From the NCBI RefSeq assembly GCF_048128805.1, contig NC_136012.1:10638621-10702620 (forward strand): a DNA stretch of 64,000 nt. Direction: 5' to 3'. Made by a program: the position numbers and the translations under genes. The DNA is from Centroberyx gerrardi (Eukaryota; Chordata; Actinopteri; Beryciformes; Berycidae). Positions 1-11,267 of the stretch are shown here, piece by piece. The notes beneath the pieces were generated by a model that worked only from the letters and a program-made list of their open reading frames with translations, did no database searches and was not told the DNA's origin. The number at the start of each line of letters is the position of its first letter. Positions within the stretch are counted from its first letter, which is position 1.

Positions 1-513
1 AGTTCAGCACCATGGATAGCGCTGTTTCAATATAAACTGGTTAGGAAGCTGTTTTCAGCAGACATTTTCAAACGATCATCTCTTCAAACTCTTTGACTAT
101 GTCTAAGGTAAAACTACACCAATATACACTGTTGGTGTTTGGTACTTTGATGGCTATGAGACCGATTCTGACAGGGTTAGGAGTTATTTTAGGGTACAAT
201 GGGTAGTTGTAGCCAAGCAATCTGATTTCCATCGGTGCTAATCATTTCCATAGGTTAATTCCTATAAAGTTCGGTTATGTGATTATGAGAAATGGAATTG
301 CTTGCACGTGCGGTAACCGCGGAGCGAGTTGGTGATATTTCCTGCCTTCCTGCCTTCTCCTTTTGTTAATCGCCTATGCACGATTACATATAATCTTGTA
401 TAAAAATTAATCATGAGAATAATAATCAATCAGCCTATAGGCTACCATTATATTACAACCGAAACATTGTTTTAAAATGTAAAAACATTCAATACAAACT
501 TTGGAACACATAC
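1..513. other. Intron sequence behind V1
   Basis: AT-rich non-coding sequence with an RE1 at its left end. No constant exon is visible, so the remaining exons lie outside the window. Confidence 0.8.
3..23 (+). promoter_or_regulatory. RE1/NRSE (REST silencer) behind V1
   Basis: Matches 18 of 21 positions of the RE1 consensus; both half-sites (TTCAGCACC and AGCGC) are intact. It lies 491 bp beyond the V1 donor. Confidence 0.8.
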
Positions 514-2892
514 CTTCTCTTTGTTGGGTAAAGTCTGAGTCCGGCTAAAAGTGTCCCCTCCGTTAATACTGATCAGTTCCGCATCTACAGGCGGAAACGG
601 AGCCGGGAAAACCACTACGTCACTCTTCAGTGTGTCTGAGCTGAAACACACGTCATACTGCTGAGTAGATTTAGAGTAAGACCAGCTCCCGTCAGGGTGG
701 GTGGTGATCATTGGGGCGCTGTACCTGCTGAAACTGCCGTCTGTCCTGTGGCATTTGACAGCTATTAAACTGATGAGGCTCAGTAGAAAGATCACTGACA
801 CCGACACAATGGCGATCAGCAAATACAGGTTTAAATCAGAGAAGCTCTCCTCCTTTATTGGCACGTGTCTGAACTGAGTCTGGATGTCAGCTGTGCTTTC
901 AACCACCACTACATCAATAGACACAGTAGCTGACAGGGAGGGTTCTCCGTTATCACAAACCAACACCACCAACGGGTGAGTTTTCACGTCATTGTCACTC
1001 ATTCGCCTCTTAGTCCTGATTTCCCCGGTGCTGGTTCCGATTCGGAAGAGGGTGGTTCCCTTGGGCTCAGAGATGTGATAAGAAAGCAGCGCATTGTAGC
1101 CAGAGTCTGCGTCTACAGCCCGGATCTTGGCCACAAAGTAGCCCGCTTCAGCAGAATAGGGAATGTTCTCACTGTTAACGGAGCCGTGCTCAGAATAGGG
1201 CGCGAGAATCCCGGGACTGTTGTCATTCTCATCCAGGATTAAAACGTTCACAGTGACGTTGCTGCTGAGCGGAGGAACACCAGAGTCTGTGGCCTGAACT
1301 TTAAACTGGAACGTTTTTAACTCCTCAAAGTTAAAAGACTGCAGGCTGACTATATCTCCATTTTCTGAATTTATATTTACAACTGACGATATCGGGATAT
1401 TTCGAGAAGAACCTTCTAACAAAGAGTAGGTCAATTTTGCATTCTCATCTGAATCTGGGTCATATGCATTCATTGTGTAGATAACAGCACCGACTTCACT
1501 GTTTTCCTTGACATAAATATTTACAACGGGATCTGAGAAGCGTGGTGCATTGTCGTTGACATCAGAAATATGAACAATTACAGTGCTGGTACTCGAGAGA
1601 GGCGGGATCCCTTCATCAGTAGCGGTGATGGTGACATTATACTGAGATGCCCTCTCTCTGTCGAGAGGCCCATCCACAACCAAAGAATATTCATTCTTGT
1701 AGTTTGATTCGAGCTTAAAAGGTAAAACACCACTTACTTTACAGTTATTTACACCATTCTTCCCTCCATCTTTATCGCTCACAGTTACCAAAGCAACAAC
1801 TGTTCCTTTCTCAACGTTTTCTTTCACTGGATTCCTAAGTGAAGTCACCGTTATCTCTGGAGCATTATCATTGACATCGGTTACTTCTATTAATACTTTA
1901 CCATGGGCACTACGAGGAATAAAGCCTTGATCTTTAACCTGAACTCGAATTTCATACGCAGGCGTTTTTTCATGATCCAATATACCCTTAACTGTAATTT
2001 CCCCTGTGTTTGCGTCAATATCAAATATATCTGAAGGATCTACGTTGCCACGTTTGATAAAAGAATAGATAAGCTTACCGTTGAGCCCCTCGTCTAAATC
2101 AGACGCGTTTAGCTGTATCACCATCGTTCCAAATGGAGCATTTTCATTCACATGAGCCTTATACAATGATTTACTGAAGGTGGGTGTGTTATCGTTAACA
2201 TCCATTACATTCACTATTATCTGCAACGTTCCTGATCTGGGAGGCTTTCCTCCATCTGCAGCGGTCAAAGTGAGTTTAATAAGCGACTGCTTCTCTCGGT
2301 CTAAAGCTTTCTGCAATACTAACTCAGCAGACACACTCTGCTCTCCACCGCTTTGCACATCTAGGGAGAAATAATCACTGGGGTTCAGCTTGTAGCTCTT
2401 TACTGAGTTACTGCCCATGTCTGCATCGACTGCTATTGGTAGGAGATATCGCTCTCCCGGTGACAATGATTCAGAAATGTTCAAAGTAAATGATCGTTCA
2501 ACGAAAGTAGGCGCGTTATCATTTATATCTAAAACACTGACCTCAATGCGGTGCAAATTTATTGGATTGCTTAATAAGGCCTGTATTTTCAGGGAGCATT
2601 TTACCGACTCGGGGCAAATCTCCTCTCTGTCTATCCTCTCGTCAACAAAGAGGTTTCCGGTCCGCAAATTCACATCAAAATATTTCTTACTGTAACCCGA
2701 GACAATTCGGAGATCCCTTGACTCTAGTTCCTGTACATTGAGGTTTAAATCCTTTGCGAGATTCCCCACTACCGTGCCTTTGTTCACCTCCTCGAAAATG
2801 GAGTAAGATATCTGAGAAGCAGACCAGTCACAGAGACAAAGCAACGCAACGATTTGAATCCAGGCAGATGCCTTTTGTCCTCGAACACCCAT
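514..2892 (-). CDS. Clustered protocadherin (gamma-like) variable exon V1, A class
   Basis: This exon encodes the ectodomain, membrane helix and variable tail of a homophilic neuronal adhesion receptor. It has 793 codons from a true ATG to an AAG followed by the donor gtatgt. Signal peptide is about residues 1-26, ending WSAS before QISYS. EC1 is 27-128 with a C-x5-C pair at 93 and 99; EC2 129-237; EC3 238-345; EC4 346-450; EC5 451-560; EC6 561-680. Each repeat boundary is marked by a DxNDN calcium motif (122, 231, 339, 444, 554). The membrane helix is about 687-712 and the tail 713-793. N-glycosylation sequons occur in EC2 (NIS), EC3 (NAS), EC4 (NVT) and EC5 (NVT). It is the last variable exon in the window, so the constant exons should lie to its left. 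EC1-EC4 have no close duplicate here. The gamma assignment rests on tail similarity remembered from the family; alpha is less likely. Confidence 0.93.
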
Positions 2893-3107
2893 CGTTGATT
2901 GAACAAAAGAACTGAATCCAATTACTCATTTATGTCCAAGAAATATAGACAAGTCCGGTAAAAAAAATAGTTTTTTTCTGGGTAAGGTCCAGCACTAGTT
3001 GCAACAGCACGACCCGACTGTGTATTACTGAAGCTAAAGGCAAATGACGCTTTTCATTTCTCTATTGAGGAAGGAGGAGTTTTAAGAGATGTGGATGCAC
3101 TTGTTTC

Positions 3108-3131
3108 TGTGGTCTCCAGCGACACCACGCG
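3108..3131 (-). promoter_or_regulatory. CSE/CTCF-like promoter element of V1 (A class)
   Basis: On the minus strand this reads with TGTCGCTGGAGACCACA. It lies about 216 bp upstream of the V1 ATG. It keeps the CGCT core of the protocadherin conserved sequence element, and the flank is CCGCGTGG rather than CACGTGG. A GGAGGAG tract lies between it and the gene. Confidence 0.75.
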
Positions 3132-3466
3132 GTGATTGATAGACACATCCCAATTGGGATAATATACTGTAAGCCGAAATGATTCGTAATGTTATTAGAA
3201 AAAAAAAAATCTTCAGTCACATATAGGTCTATGTACAGGGCTGAAGGGCTGGCACTTAGAACATCTTACATTTTCGGGAAAGGAGCAGACCTAAGCTAAA
3301 CCTTAATTAAACTTTAGCTCTGTATTAAATTAACCATTGGACTTCACATAGTTCGTTCAATGGTTCCATGGAGTAGGAGTAGTAATTCTACACAGCTTGA
3401 AACATAAAAAACGAAGTCACTTAAAAAGCAAACAAGACCAGTAATGCCCAGCATTTAAAGACGCAC

Positions 3467-3487
3467 TTCAGCACCATGGATAGAGCT
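3467..3487 (+). promoter_or_regulatory. RE1/NRSE behind V2
   Basis: Matches 17 of 21; the left half is perfect and the right half reads TAGAGCT. It lies 492 bp beyond the donor, almost the same spacing as at V1. Confidence 0.72.
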
Positions 3488-3978
3488 GTTGCAAGACAAG
3501 GAAAATACAGTAGGCTGCCTGGTCTGCTTATCAACCTCCTGATACTGTCACTGGGAACACTTTCAAAACGACCATGTGATCACATTCCACCGAATAGCCT
3601 GCTTAACACACAAATGTAGGATACCTTATTGTTGTTTTGGTAAAGAGTGCTGTCCGCTAACCCAAGTAGAACACCAACTTTGCAAGGATTGGAAGTGCAT
3701 TAGTCAACGGGGCCAAAAGTACTGAAAAGTAACGGAACACCTGAGGCACTTTAGACAAAAGCATCCATAAAATGACAAGTGCAGAGTCCGGGCACATGAC
3801 TGTTTCACAAACGTTTGTTGAATTAATACCACAATTAAGAAGGGGTGATGTGTTTACCACAACCATCATAACAGATAGAAAAAAAACTGAGATGGAAAAA
3901 AGAATAATGTGTCATTCAAATAGAATGGAAGTGTCGCAGAAGAAAGGGAAAATATTATGTTTACTGAGCACAACATAC

Positions 3979-6357
3979 CTTTTCTTTGTTGGGTAAAGTC
4001 TGAGTCCGGCTAAAAGTGTCTCCTCCGTTAATACTGATCAGCTCCGCATCTACAGGCGGAAACGGCGCGGGGAAAACCACTACGTCACTCTTCAGTGTGT
4101 CTGAGCTGAAACACACGTCATACTGCTGAGTAGATTTAGAGTAAGACCAGCTCCCGTCAGGGTGGGTGGTGATCATTGGAGCGCTGTACCTGCTGAAACT
4201 GCCGTCTGTCCTGTGGCATTTGACAGCTATTAAACTGATGAGGCTCAGTAGAAAGATCACTGACACCGACACAATGGCGATCAGCAAATACAGGTTTAAA
4301 TCAGAGAAGCTCTCCTCCTTTATCGGCACGTGTCTGAACTGAGTCTGGATGTCAGCTGTGCTTTCAACCACCACTACATCAATAGACACAGTAGCTGACA
4401 GGGAGGGCTCTCCGTTATCACAAACCAACACCACCAACGGGTGAGTCTTCACGTCATTGTCACTCATTCGCCTCTTAGTCCTGATTTCCCCGGTGCTGGT
4501 TCCGATTCGGAAGAGGTTGGTTCCCTTGGGCTCAGAGATGTGATAAGAAAGCAGCGCATTGTAGCCAGAGTCTGCGTCTACAGCCCGGATCTTGGCCACA
4601 AAGTAGCCCGCTTCAGCAGAATAGGGAATGTTCTCACTGTTAACGGAGCCGTGCTCAGAATAGGGCGCGAGAATCCCGGGACTGTTGTCATTCTCATCCA
4701 GGATAAAAACGTTCACAGTCACGTTGCTGCTGAGCGGAGGAACACCAGAGTCTGTGGCCTGAACTTTAAACTGGAACGTTTTTAACTCCTCAAAGTTAAA
4801 AGACTGCAAGGCGACTAAATCACCAGTCTCTGAGTTGATGTTTACAACTGATGAAATGGGAAGATCTTTAGGAGAATTATCCAATAATGAATACGACAAT
4901 TTTGCATTTTCATCTACGTCAGCATCATCTGCATATATTTTTTTGACAATATCTCCAACAGGGCTATTCTCCTTCACATAAACATTAATACTACTTTCTG
5001 GGAAACGAGGTGTGTTGTCATTGACATCAGAAATGTGTACAGTGATAACACCAGTGCTGGAGAGAGGTGGAGTTCCTTCATCAGTAGCTGTGATGGTGAC
5101 ATTGTACTGTGATGCGCTCTCTCTGTCAAGAAGCCCATCAACTATCAAAGAATAATAGTTTTTGTAATTTGATTTTAGTTTGAAAGGGACTGAGTCACTG
5201 AGTTTACAGTTGGTAAAGCCATTCTGCCCACCATCCTTATCAGTTACAGTAACCAATGCAACCACTGTTCCAATTTCAGCGTTTTCCTTCACTGGACTCA
5301 TAAGTGAAGTTATAGAGATTTCTGGAGCATTGTCATTAATATCAACAACCTCAATCAACACTTTAGAATAACCACTACGAGGGGAAGCGCCTTGGTCTGT
5401 CCCTTGGATTCGTAATTCATATGCAGTGATTTCCTCGTAATCTAAATTAGCCCTCACAATAATCTCACCACTTTCGGAATCAACAATGAATTTTTCAGCA
5501 GAGTCCACATTTCCACGTTTCATAAAAGAATATCTAATGTCCGAATGTGGACCCTCGTCTAAATCACTTGCATTTAACTTCAATATTGTTGTACCTAATG
5601 ACACATTTTCGTTGACACGGACTTTATAAAGAGATTTACTAAACGATGGCGTATTATCATTTACATCTATCACGTTCACAAGGATCTGTAACGTGCCCGA
5701 TCTCGGTGGTTTTCCTCCATCTACAGCGGTCAATGTCAGTTTAATAACAGCCTGTTTCTCCCGGTCTAAAGCTTTCTGAAGCACTAACTCAGCAGACACA
5801 CTCTGCTCTCCGCTGCTCTGTACATCCAGGGAGAAATGCTCGTTCGGGCTTAACTTGTAGCTTTTTATGGAATTACTGCCAGTATCTGCATCTTGAGCTA
5901 TCGGGAGCGGATACCTCTCTCCCGTTGAAGAAGACTCGGAGATGTTAAATACGTGATTTTGCTCAAGGAATAAGGGCGCGTTATCATTTAAGTCAACAAT
6001 ATTGACCTCAATGCGATAAAGATTCATAGGATGGCTCAATAATGCCTCTATATTTAAGGAGCACTTCAACAAATTCGGACAAAGCTCCTCTCGGTCTATC
6101 CTGTCATCTACAAACAACTCTCCTGTTCTTAAATTAGCCTCGAAATATCTCTTACTGTATCCCGATACAATCCGAAGACTCCGTTCCTGTAATTCCTGTA
6201 TTTTAATGTTTAAATCCTTTGCGAGGTTCCCCACCACCGTGCCTTTGTCCACCTCCTCGGAAACGGAGTAGGATATCTGAGCTGCAGACCAGTCAGATAA
6301 ACAAAGAAGAATGGCGCACAGAATCCAGTCGGCCTGTCTGTTCTGTCGACGACTCAT
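3979..6357 (-). CDS. Clustered protocadherin (gamma-like) variable exon V2, A class
   Basis: This is a complete variable exon of 793 codons, starting at an ATG (MSRRQNRQ) with a hydrophobic signal ILCAILLCL and cleavage near WSAA/Q. The donor is AAG/gtatgt. V1 and V2 are the only exons here with gtatg rather than gtaag. V7 is its paralogue: signal peptide and EC1 are almost the same, EC4 is close ([18 protein letters not shown] in both), but EC2-EC3 differ throughout. That is the part of the molecule that sets trans recognition in this family. The tail from about residue 515 is the common homogenised sequence. EC3 is unusual in having PHSDIRYSF where most copies have a glycine- or asparagine-rich turn. 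The upstream in-frame ATG seen in V7 is absent here, which supports MSRRQ as the start of both genes. Confidence 0.93.
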
Positions 6358-6584
6358 CCTTTTGTTTAGGAAAGACCTTAAGCCAAATGAATGTCATTCA
6401 TCCACAAAAAAACTTAAAGAATCAGTCAAATATATGGAGGTATGTGCTGATATCCAAGCTCCTTTCGTCTCGGGATCATCTTCCGAGTGGTTTACTAACC
6501 CATCCCTACAAAGTATGCAGGCAGCTTCTTTTTTCACCGTCAACGGAGGAGGAGTTTTGGGGAATTAATGCAAACTCTTGTATA

Positions 6585-6608
6585 TGTGGTCTCCAGCGAC
6601 ATCTTGTG
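6585..6608 (-). promoter_or_regulatory. CSE/CTCF-like promoter element of V2 (A class)
   Basis: The core is ATGTCGCTGGAGACCACA on the minus strand, about 228 bp above the ATG. The flank is CACAAG instead of CACGTGG. V7 has the same variant, which matches their coding relationship. Confidence 0.75.
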
Positions 6609-7227
6609 TTTGTTTGATATACTATATTAGGTCTACTAACACTAATTAATAGCAACACATCATGAGTGAAGGTCTTTTGATAAACAAATATACCAAGTCC
6701 TAAATGAATATGGGATTCGTTGAAGCACTGTCTTGATTACAAAGACGAGACAATAAAAAACAGTGAAACAGACTAAGCAATTGCAGATACAAATAAATTA
6801 ACTACCAGAGAAGAAGGCTGTGCCTAGTCAAATGAAAAGAACATTGCATGACAGTTCATGAACAAATTCAGAAATATGCCTACATGGCCACGAATTTGGA
6901 AACAGCAGTTACAAAGCCTCATGATTATCTAAGAAAAAGAGTTTACACCTAATTGTGGGCACCACCACAATTATGTGCCCTCTTATTTTACCTACTTCTG
7001 CTGCCCCTGTTTGGGAAAGCTATTGTATCAAGCGTCTATGCCAACACAATCCTAAAAAGTTGCAGACCTACATTGAAACTAACCCTTTGACATGGCTGGG
7101 TAAGCTACTGTGCAACTTTGACGGGCGGTGGGCAGATCAGCTGTGCTTCGTTGAGTGTAACAAATATTTACGGTGAATCAAGCAAACCGTTCTAGAATGT
7201 TTTGAAGCCTTGAAAAGGTTGAGAGAT

Positions 7228-7248
7228 GTCAGCACCATGGACATCGCT
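7228..7248 (+). promoter_or_regulatory. RE1/NRSE behind V3
   Basis: Matches 17 of 21 (first base, C11, G17 and last base differ). It lies 317 bp beyond the donor. Confidence 0.72.
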
Positions 7249-7564
7249 GTTTCCACTGAGCAGGACCAAACGCAGACAAAAAGGATCTCTTCAAACTATT
7301 CATGTTACTACTGAGCTAGTAATTCAATGGTATCTGGTTTTAACGAAGGGAAAGACATTTTAGCATCTTTACCGATTTAAAAATCAGAAATATGAAAAAG
7401 CTCATAAACTTAGTTCTCAAGGAAGATGAAAAACGATGGATTTTTTTAAACAGGTTTGGTTCTATACCTTCAATTTATTAGATACAGCTAAAGTTATACA
7501 TCTATTAATCAAACAACATATAAAGCGAATAGTAGCAATATATTTCATGTGTCAATACACTTAC

Positions 7565-9943
7565 CTTTTCCTTATTGGGTAAAGTCTGAGTCCGGCTAAA
7601 AGTGTCCCCTCCGTTAATACTGATCAGTTCCGCATCTACAGGCGGAAACGGCGCGGGGAAAACCACTACGTCACTCTTCAGTGTGTCTGAGCTGAAACAC
7701 ACGTCATACTGCTGAGTAGATTTAGAGTAAGACCAGCTCCCGTCAGGGTGGGTGGTGATCATTGGGGCGCTGTACCTGCTGAAACTGCCGTCGGTCCTGT
7801 GGCATTTGACAGCTATTAAACTGATGAGGCTCAGTAGAAAGATCACTGACACCGACACAATGGCGATCAGCAAATACAGGTTTAAATCAGAGAAGCTCTC
7901 CTCCTTTACCGGCACGTGTCTGAACTGAGTCTGGATGTCAGCTGTGCTTTCAACCACCACTACATCAATAGACACAGTAGCTGACAGGGAGGGTTCTCCG
8001 TTATCACAAACCAACACCACCAACGGGTGAGTTTTCACGTCATTGTCACTCATTCGCCTCTTAGTCCTGATTTCCCCGGTGCTGGTTCCGATTCGGAAGA
8101 GGTTGGTTCCCTTGGGCTCAGAGATGTGATAAAAAAGCAGCGCATTGTAGCCAGAGTCTGCGTCTACAGCCCGGATCTTGGCCACAAAGTAGCCCGCTTC
8201 AGCAGAATAGGGAATGTTTTCACTGTTAACGGAGCCGTGCTCAGAATAGGGCGCGAGGATCCCGGGACTGTTGTCATTCTCATCCAGAATAAAAACGTTC
8301 ACAGTCACGTTGCTGCTGAGCGGAGGAACACCAGAGTCTGTGGCCTGAACTTTAAACTGGAACGTTTTTAACTCCTCAAAGTTAAAAGACTGCAAGGCGA
8401 CTATATCTCCAGTCTCTGAGTTGATGTTTACCATTGAGGCTATCTGGGTGTTCTTCGGGAAACTATCAATTAAAGAGTATGTTGTCTTTGCGTTTTCATT
8501 CAAATCTGCATCAAACGTCGTCATAGTATGAATAACAGCTCCAACTGGACTATTCTCTTTCACATAAACATTAATAATAGGTTCCAGGAAACGAGGCGCG
8601 TTGTCATTGACATCAGAAATGTGAACGGTAATAACGCTGGTGCTCGATAGAGGCGGGGTCCCCTCATCTGTAGCTGTAATTGAGACATTATAGTGGGAAA
8701 CACTTTCTCTGTCAAGTTTCCCGTCAACCAGCAAGGAATAATAATTTTTATAGTTTGATTTTAATTTAAATGGCACGGAGCCAGTGAGCTTACAGTCTGT
8801 GAGGCCATTTTTGCCTCCATCTTTATCAGTTATAGTCACCAAAGCGACAACTGTTCCTATTTCAGCGTCCTCTTTTACTGGACTCATGAGTGATGACACC
8901 AAGATTTCTGGAGAATTGTCATTGACATCAATAACTTCTACTAAAACCTTGCCATGTGCACTGCGAGGAGGAGTCCCTTTGTCTCGTGCTTGCACACGAA
9001 TTTCATACGCTTGAGTTTCCTCATAATCAATATTCCCCTTTACAGTAATTTCACCAGTTTCATCGTTTAGGGAAAATTTGTCATCGGGGTTTAAACGTCC
9101 CCTTTCTGTAAAAGTGTATACAAGCTGACTATTGACACCTTCATCTAAGTCAGTAGCGCTCAGAGTTAATAATGTGGCTCCAAACTTCGCATTTTCAACA
9201 ACCTGAACCTTGTAGAGAGGTTTACTAAACGAAGGGGAATTATCATTTACATCCATTATATTGACTATAATTTGTAATGAACCCGATCTAGCAGGTTTAC
9301 CTCCATCTACAGCGGTCAGTGTGAGTTCAATAACAGCTTGTTTATCTCTGTCTAAAGCTTTCTGCAGCACCAACTCAGCAGACACACTCTGCTCTCCACT
9401 GCTCTGCACATCCACGGTGAAGTATTCATTTGAGCTCAGCTTGTAACTCTTTACCGAGTTACTGCCTATGTCTGCGTCATGAGCTATTGGCAGTGGATAC
9501 CTCTCCCCAGGAAATGAAAACTCAGACATATCAATTGCAGTTGTTTCCTCCAGAAAATATGGCGAATGGTCATTAATATCGATAATATTAACCTCAATTC
9601 GATGGAGACTTCGAGGATGACTCAATATGGCCTCTATATTTAAAGAGCACTTTATCGTATTAGGACAAAGCTCCTCTCGGTCTATCCTCTCGTTAACGAA
9701 CAGAATTCCAGTTTTCTGATTTACCTCAAAATACCGCGTTTTATACCCCGAGTTAATCCGAAGACCAGTGGATTCCAGTTCCTGTACATTGAGGTTTAAA
9801 TCCTTAGCGAGATTCCCCACTACTGTGCCTTTGTCCACCTCCTCTGAAACTGAATAAGATATCTGAGCCGCAGACCAGTCAGAGAGACAAAGCAGAGCGA
9901 CAAACAGACCCCCAAAATAATCCCATTGTTCCCGAGCAGCCAT
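7565..9943 (-). CDS. Clustered protocadherin (gamma-like) variable exon V3, A class
   Basis: This variable exon has 793 codons, starting at ATG ([12 protein letters not shown]) with a LFVALLCL signal core and cleavage near WSAA/Q. The donor is AAG/gtaagtg. It is nearly the same protein as V5 and V8 over EC1 and EC3-EC6. The clearest differences from V5 sit at the EC1-EC2 boundary and the first strand of EC2 (about residues 119-150). There V3 reads [18 protein letters not shown] and V5 reads [18 protein letters not shown]. The H in DINDH replaces the usual last N of the calcium motif; this variant also occurs in mammalian protocadherins, so it is not evidence of damage. EC6 carries a private L-F-Y-H-I-S (S to F) change. 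With V4 it forms an A+B pair repeated as V5-V6 and V8-V9. Confidence 0.93.
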
Positions 9944-10158
9944 CGCTGTTTAATCACAAGAGCCGAGTCCAAGTTTCCGCATATGCACAAAAAGACATTA
10001 AAACAAACTGTTATATATCCAATCTTGCTTAAGGTCCAACCCTTCTCGCAACGGCTCCATTCGACTGTTTCCTCTTTCCACAAAGAACTACGAGCTGATG
10101 ACGTTTTCCTTTTTTCATGAACGGAGGAGGAGTTTTAGACACTGAACTCATTATTTTC

Positions 10159-10182
10159 TGTGGTCTCCAGCGACACCACGTG
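10159..10182 (-). promoter_or_regulatory. CSE/CTCF-like promoter element of V3 (A class)
   Basis: The minus strand reads CACGTGGTGTCGCTGGAGAC and onward, the full A-class form, about 216 bp above the ATG. It is preserved unchanged at V5 and V8. Confidence 0.78.
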
Positions 10183-10676
10183 TTTCTTTGGTATACAATT
10201 TAGATAGCCCAAAAGAGAAGAGGAGGTGTTCGTTATGTCTAATGAACTGCATTAATGAGAAACTACTATGTTGGACCAAACTACCATAACTAATGGTTGG
10301 GTCTTATAAGACCTCACCTCTAAATAGAAAAGAGATTAAACTCATAATATCAGTAAATCAAACCATATAGAGAGTAACTAAAGTTCAGCTTGCTATTCAT
10401 TAATACAGTATTGATTCACATTATTCTCTAGGTGTTTTACATGCTCGTTGCCTCTAAGCAATTAATATTATTCATGAAGAAGACATGAGATTATCTGCTA
10501 ATAATTGATCTTAACCACAATTTAAGGACCACGGACACCATATGAATCTCAACTCGTTGTTATGAAAAGACCCCAACATAGTATTGCCCAGATGGGCAGG
10601 TTAGGAAGTTGTGCCACTGGTTGAGAGGTCCAGTGGTGTATAAAAGTTCAGTGTTACAAATGAATGTAGTATTGTT

Positions 10677-10727
10677 GAGAAGAGAAGACAAGAGAAGAGA
10701 AGAGAACATAAGAGAACAGAAGAGGAG
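10677..10727 (+). repeat. Purine-rich AGAGA repeat
   Basis: Irregular GAGAA/AAGAG repeat directly before the exact RE1 behind V4. Confidence 0.85.
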
Positions 10728-10730
10728 TTG

Positions 10731-10751
10731 TTCAGCACCACGGACAGCGCC
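10731..10751 (+). promoter_or_regulatory. RE1/NRSE behind V4, exact consensus
   Basis: Matches the 21-base RE1 consensus at every position. It lies 517 bp beyond the V4 donor, immediately after a purine-rich repeat. Confidence 0.93.
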
Positions 10752-11267
10752 TCAATGTAGTTTACATGCATGTACTGCCATTCTTTGATGATTGCTGAAT
10801 TGACTGTAAAGTAGCTAAAAGATCATAAAATATTCCGTGCAAAGTATTCACATTGGTTATATGATTTTTTCCCAAAGAAAGTGTACAAGCCATGCCCGGA
10901 ACAGTAATGTTCAGCAGTCATTCATTCCCCTGACGCCTTTCTATTGCGTAACAGAAATAACTTAAACAATTTTGAATAAAATTTGACGTGAGTGAGTACC
11001 AAAAAATGGGACTAAAATTTGAAAGAGAACATTTCCGAGTTGTGACCACTTTGAAAACCATAACTATGAGTAAGTAAAGCTACCTATAACGATTTCTAGG
11101 TAGAGCTAAACAAGAATTTACAGTCTACAAGGGTGTATGTATGACGTTAGTGTTCTTATCACTGTGTGTAAAAAAAAAAATATATATATATAATGCGTTA
11201 AACCAAAGGTTTAAATAAGAGGTTGCACCCAGTTGAGAAAACTATTCTAAGACGAGGCATGGCTTAC

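Larger units (their letters stand above)
2893..3978. other. Spacer V1-V2
   Basis: Holds the V1 promoter (CSE and a GGAGGAG tract) on the left and the V2 RE1 on the right. I see nothing else. Confidence 0.8.
6358..7564. other. Spacer V2-V3
   Basis: V2 promoter on the left and V3 RE1 on the right. The centre (6620-7200) is AT-rich with no recognisable gene and resembles the V7-V8 spacer in places (ACTAACCCTTTG.. near 7078 and 25012). Confidence 0.75.
9944..11267. other. Spacer V3-V4 (duplicated spacer, copy 1)
   Basis: V3 promoter, then about 900 bp almost identical to 17115-18424 and partly to 27998-29130, with the purine repeat and the exact RE1. A short TATATA tract lies near 11182. Confidence 0.85.

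Noticed and set aside
976-1242. Plus-strand open frame of 88-130 codons ([20 protein letters not shown]..) repeated opposite all 18 exons
   Set aside because: It lies antisense to the homogenised EC6 region and is conserved only because the sense codons are. It has no independent signal, and its end point varies with single bases.
6955-7176. Possible small gene between V2 and V3 (and 24868-25182 between V7 and V8)
   Set aside because: The two spacers are related but the frames are not maintained between them.
9820-10083. Minus-strand 87-codon frame overlapping the V3 start (also at V5 and V8), a possible upstream ORF
   Set aside because: Its first codon is TTG. It is kept in the three copies only because the promoter DNA is nearly identical.
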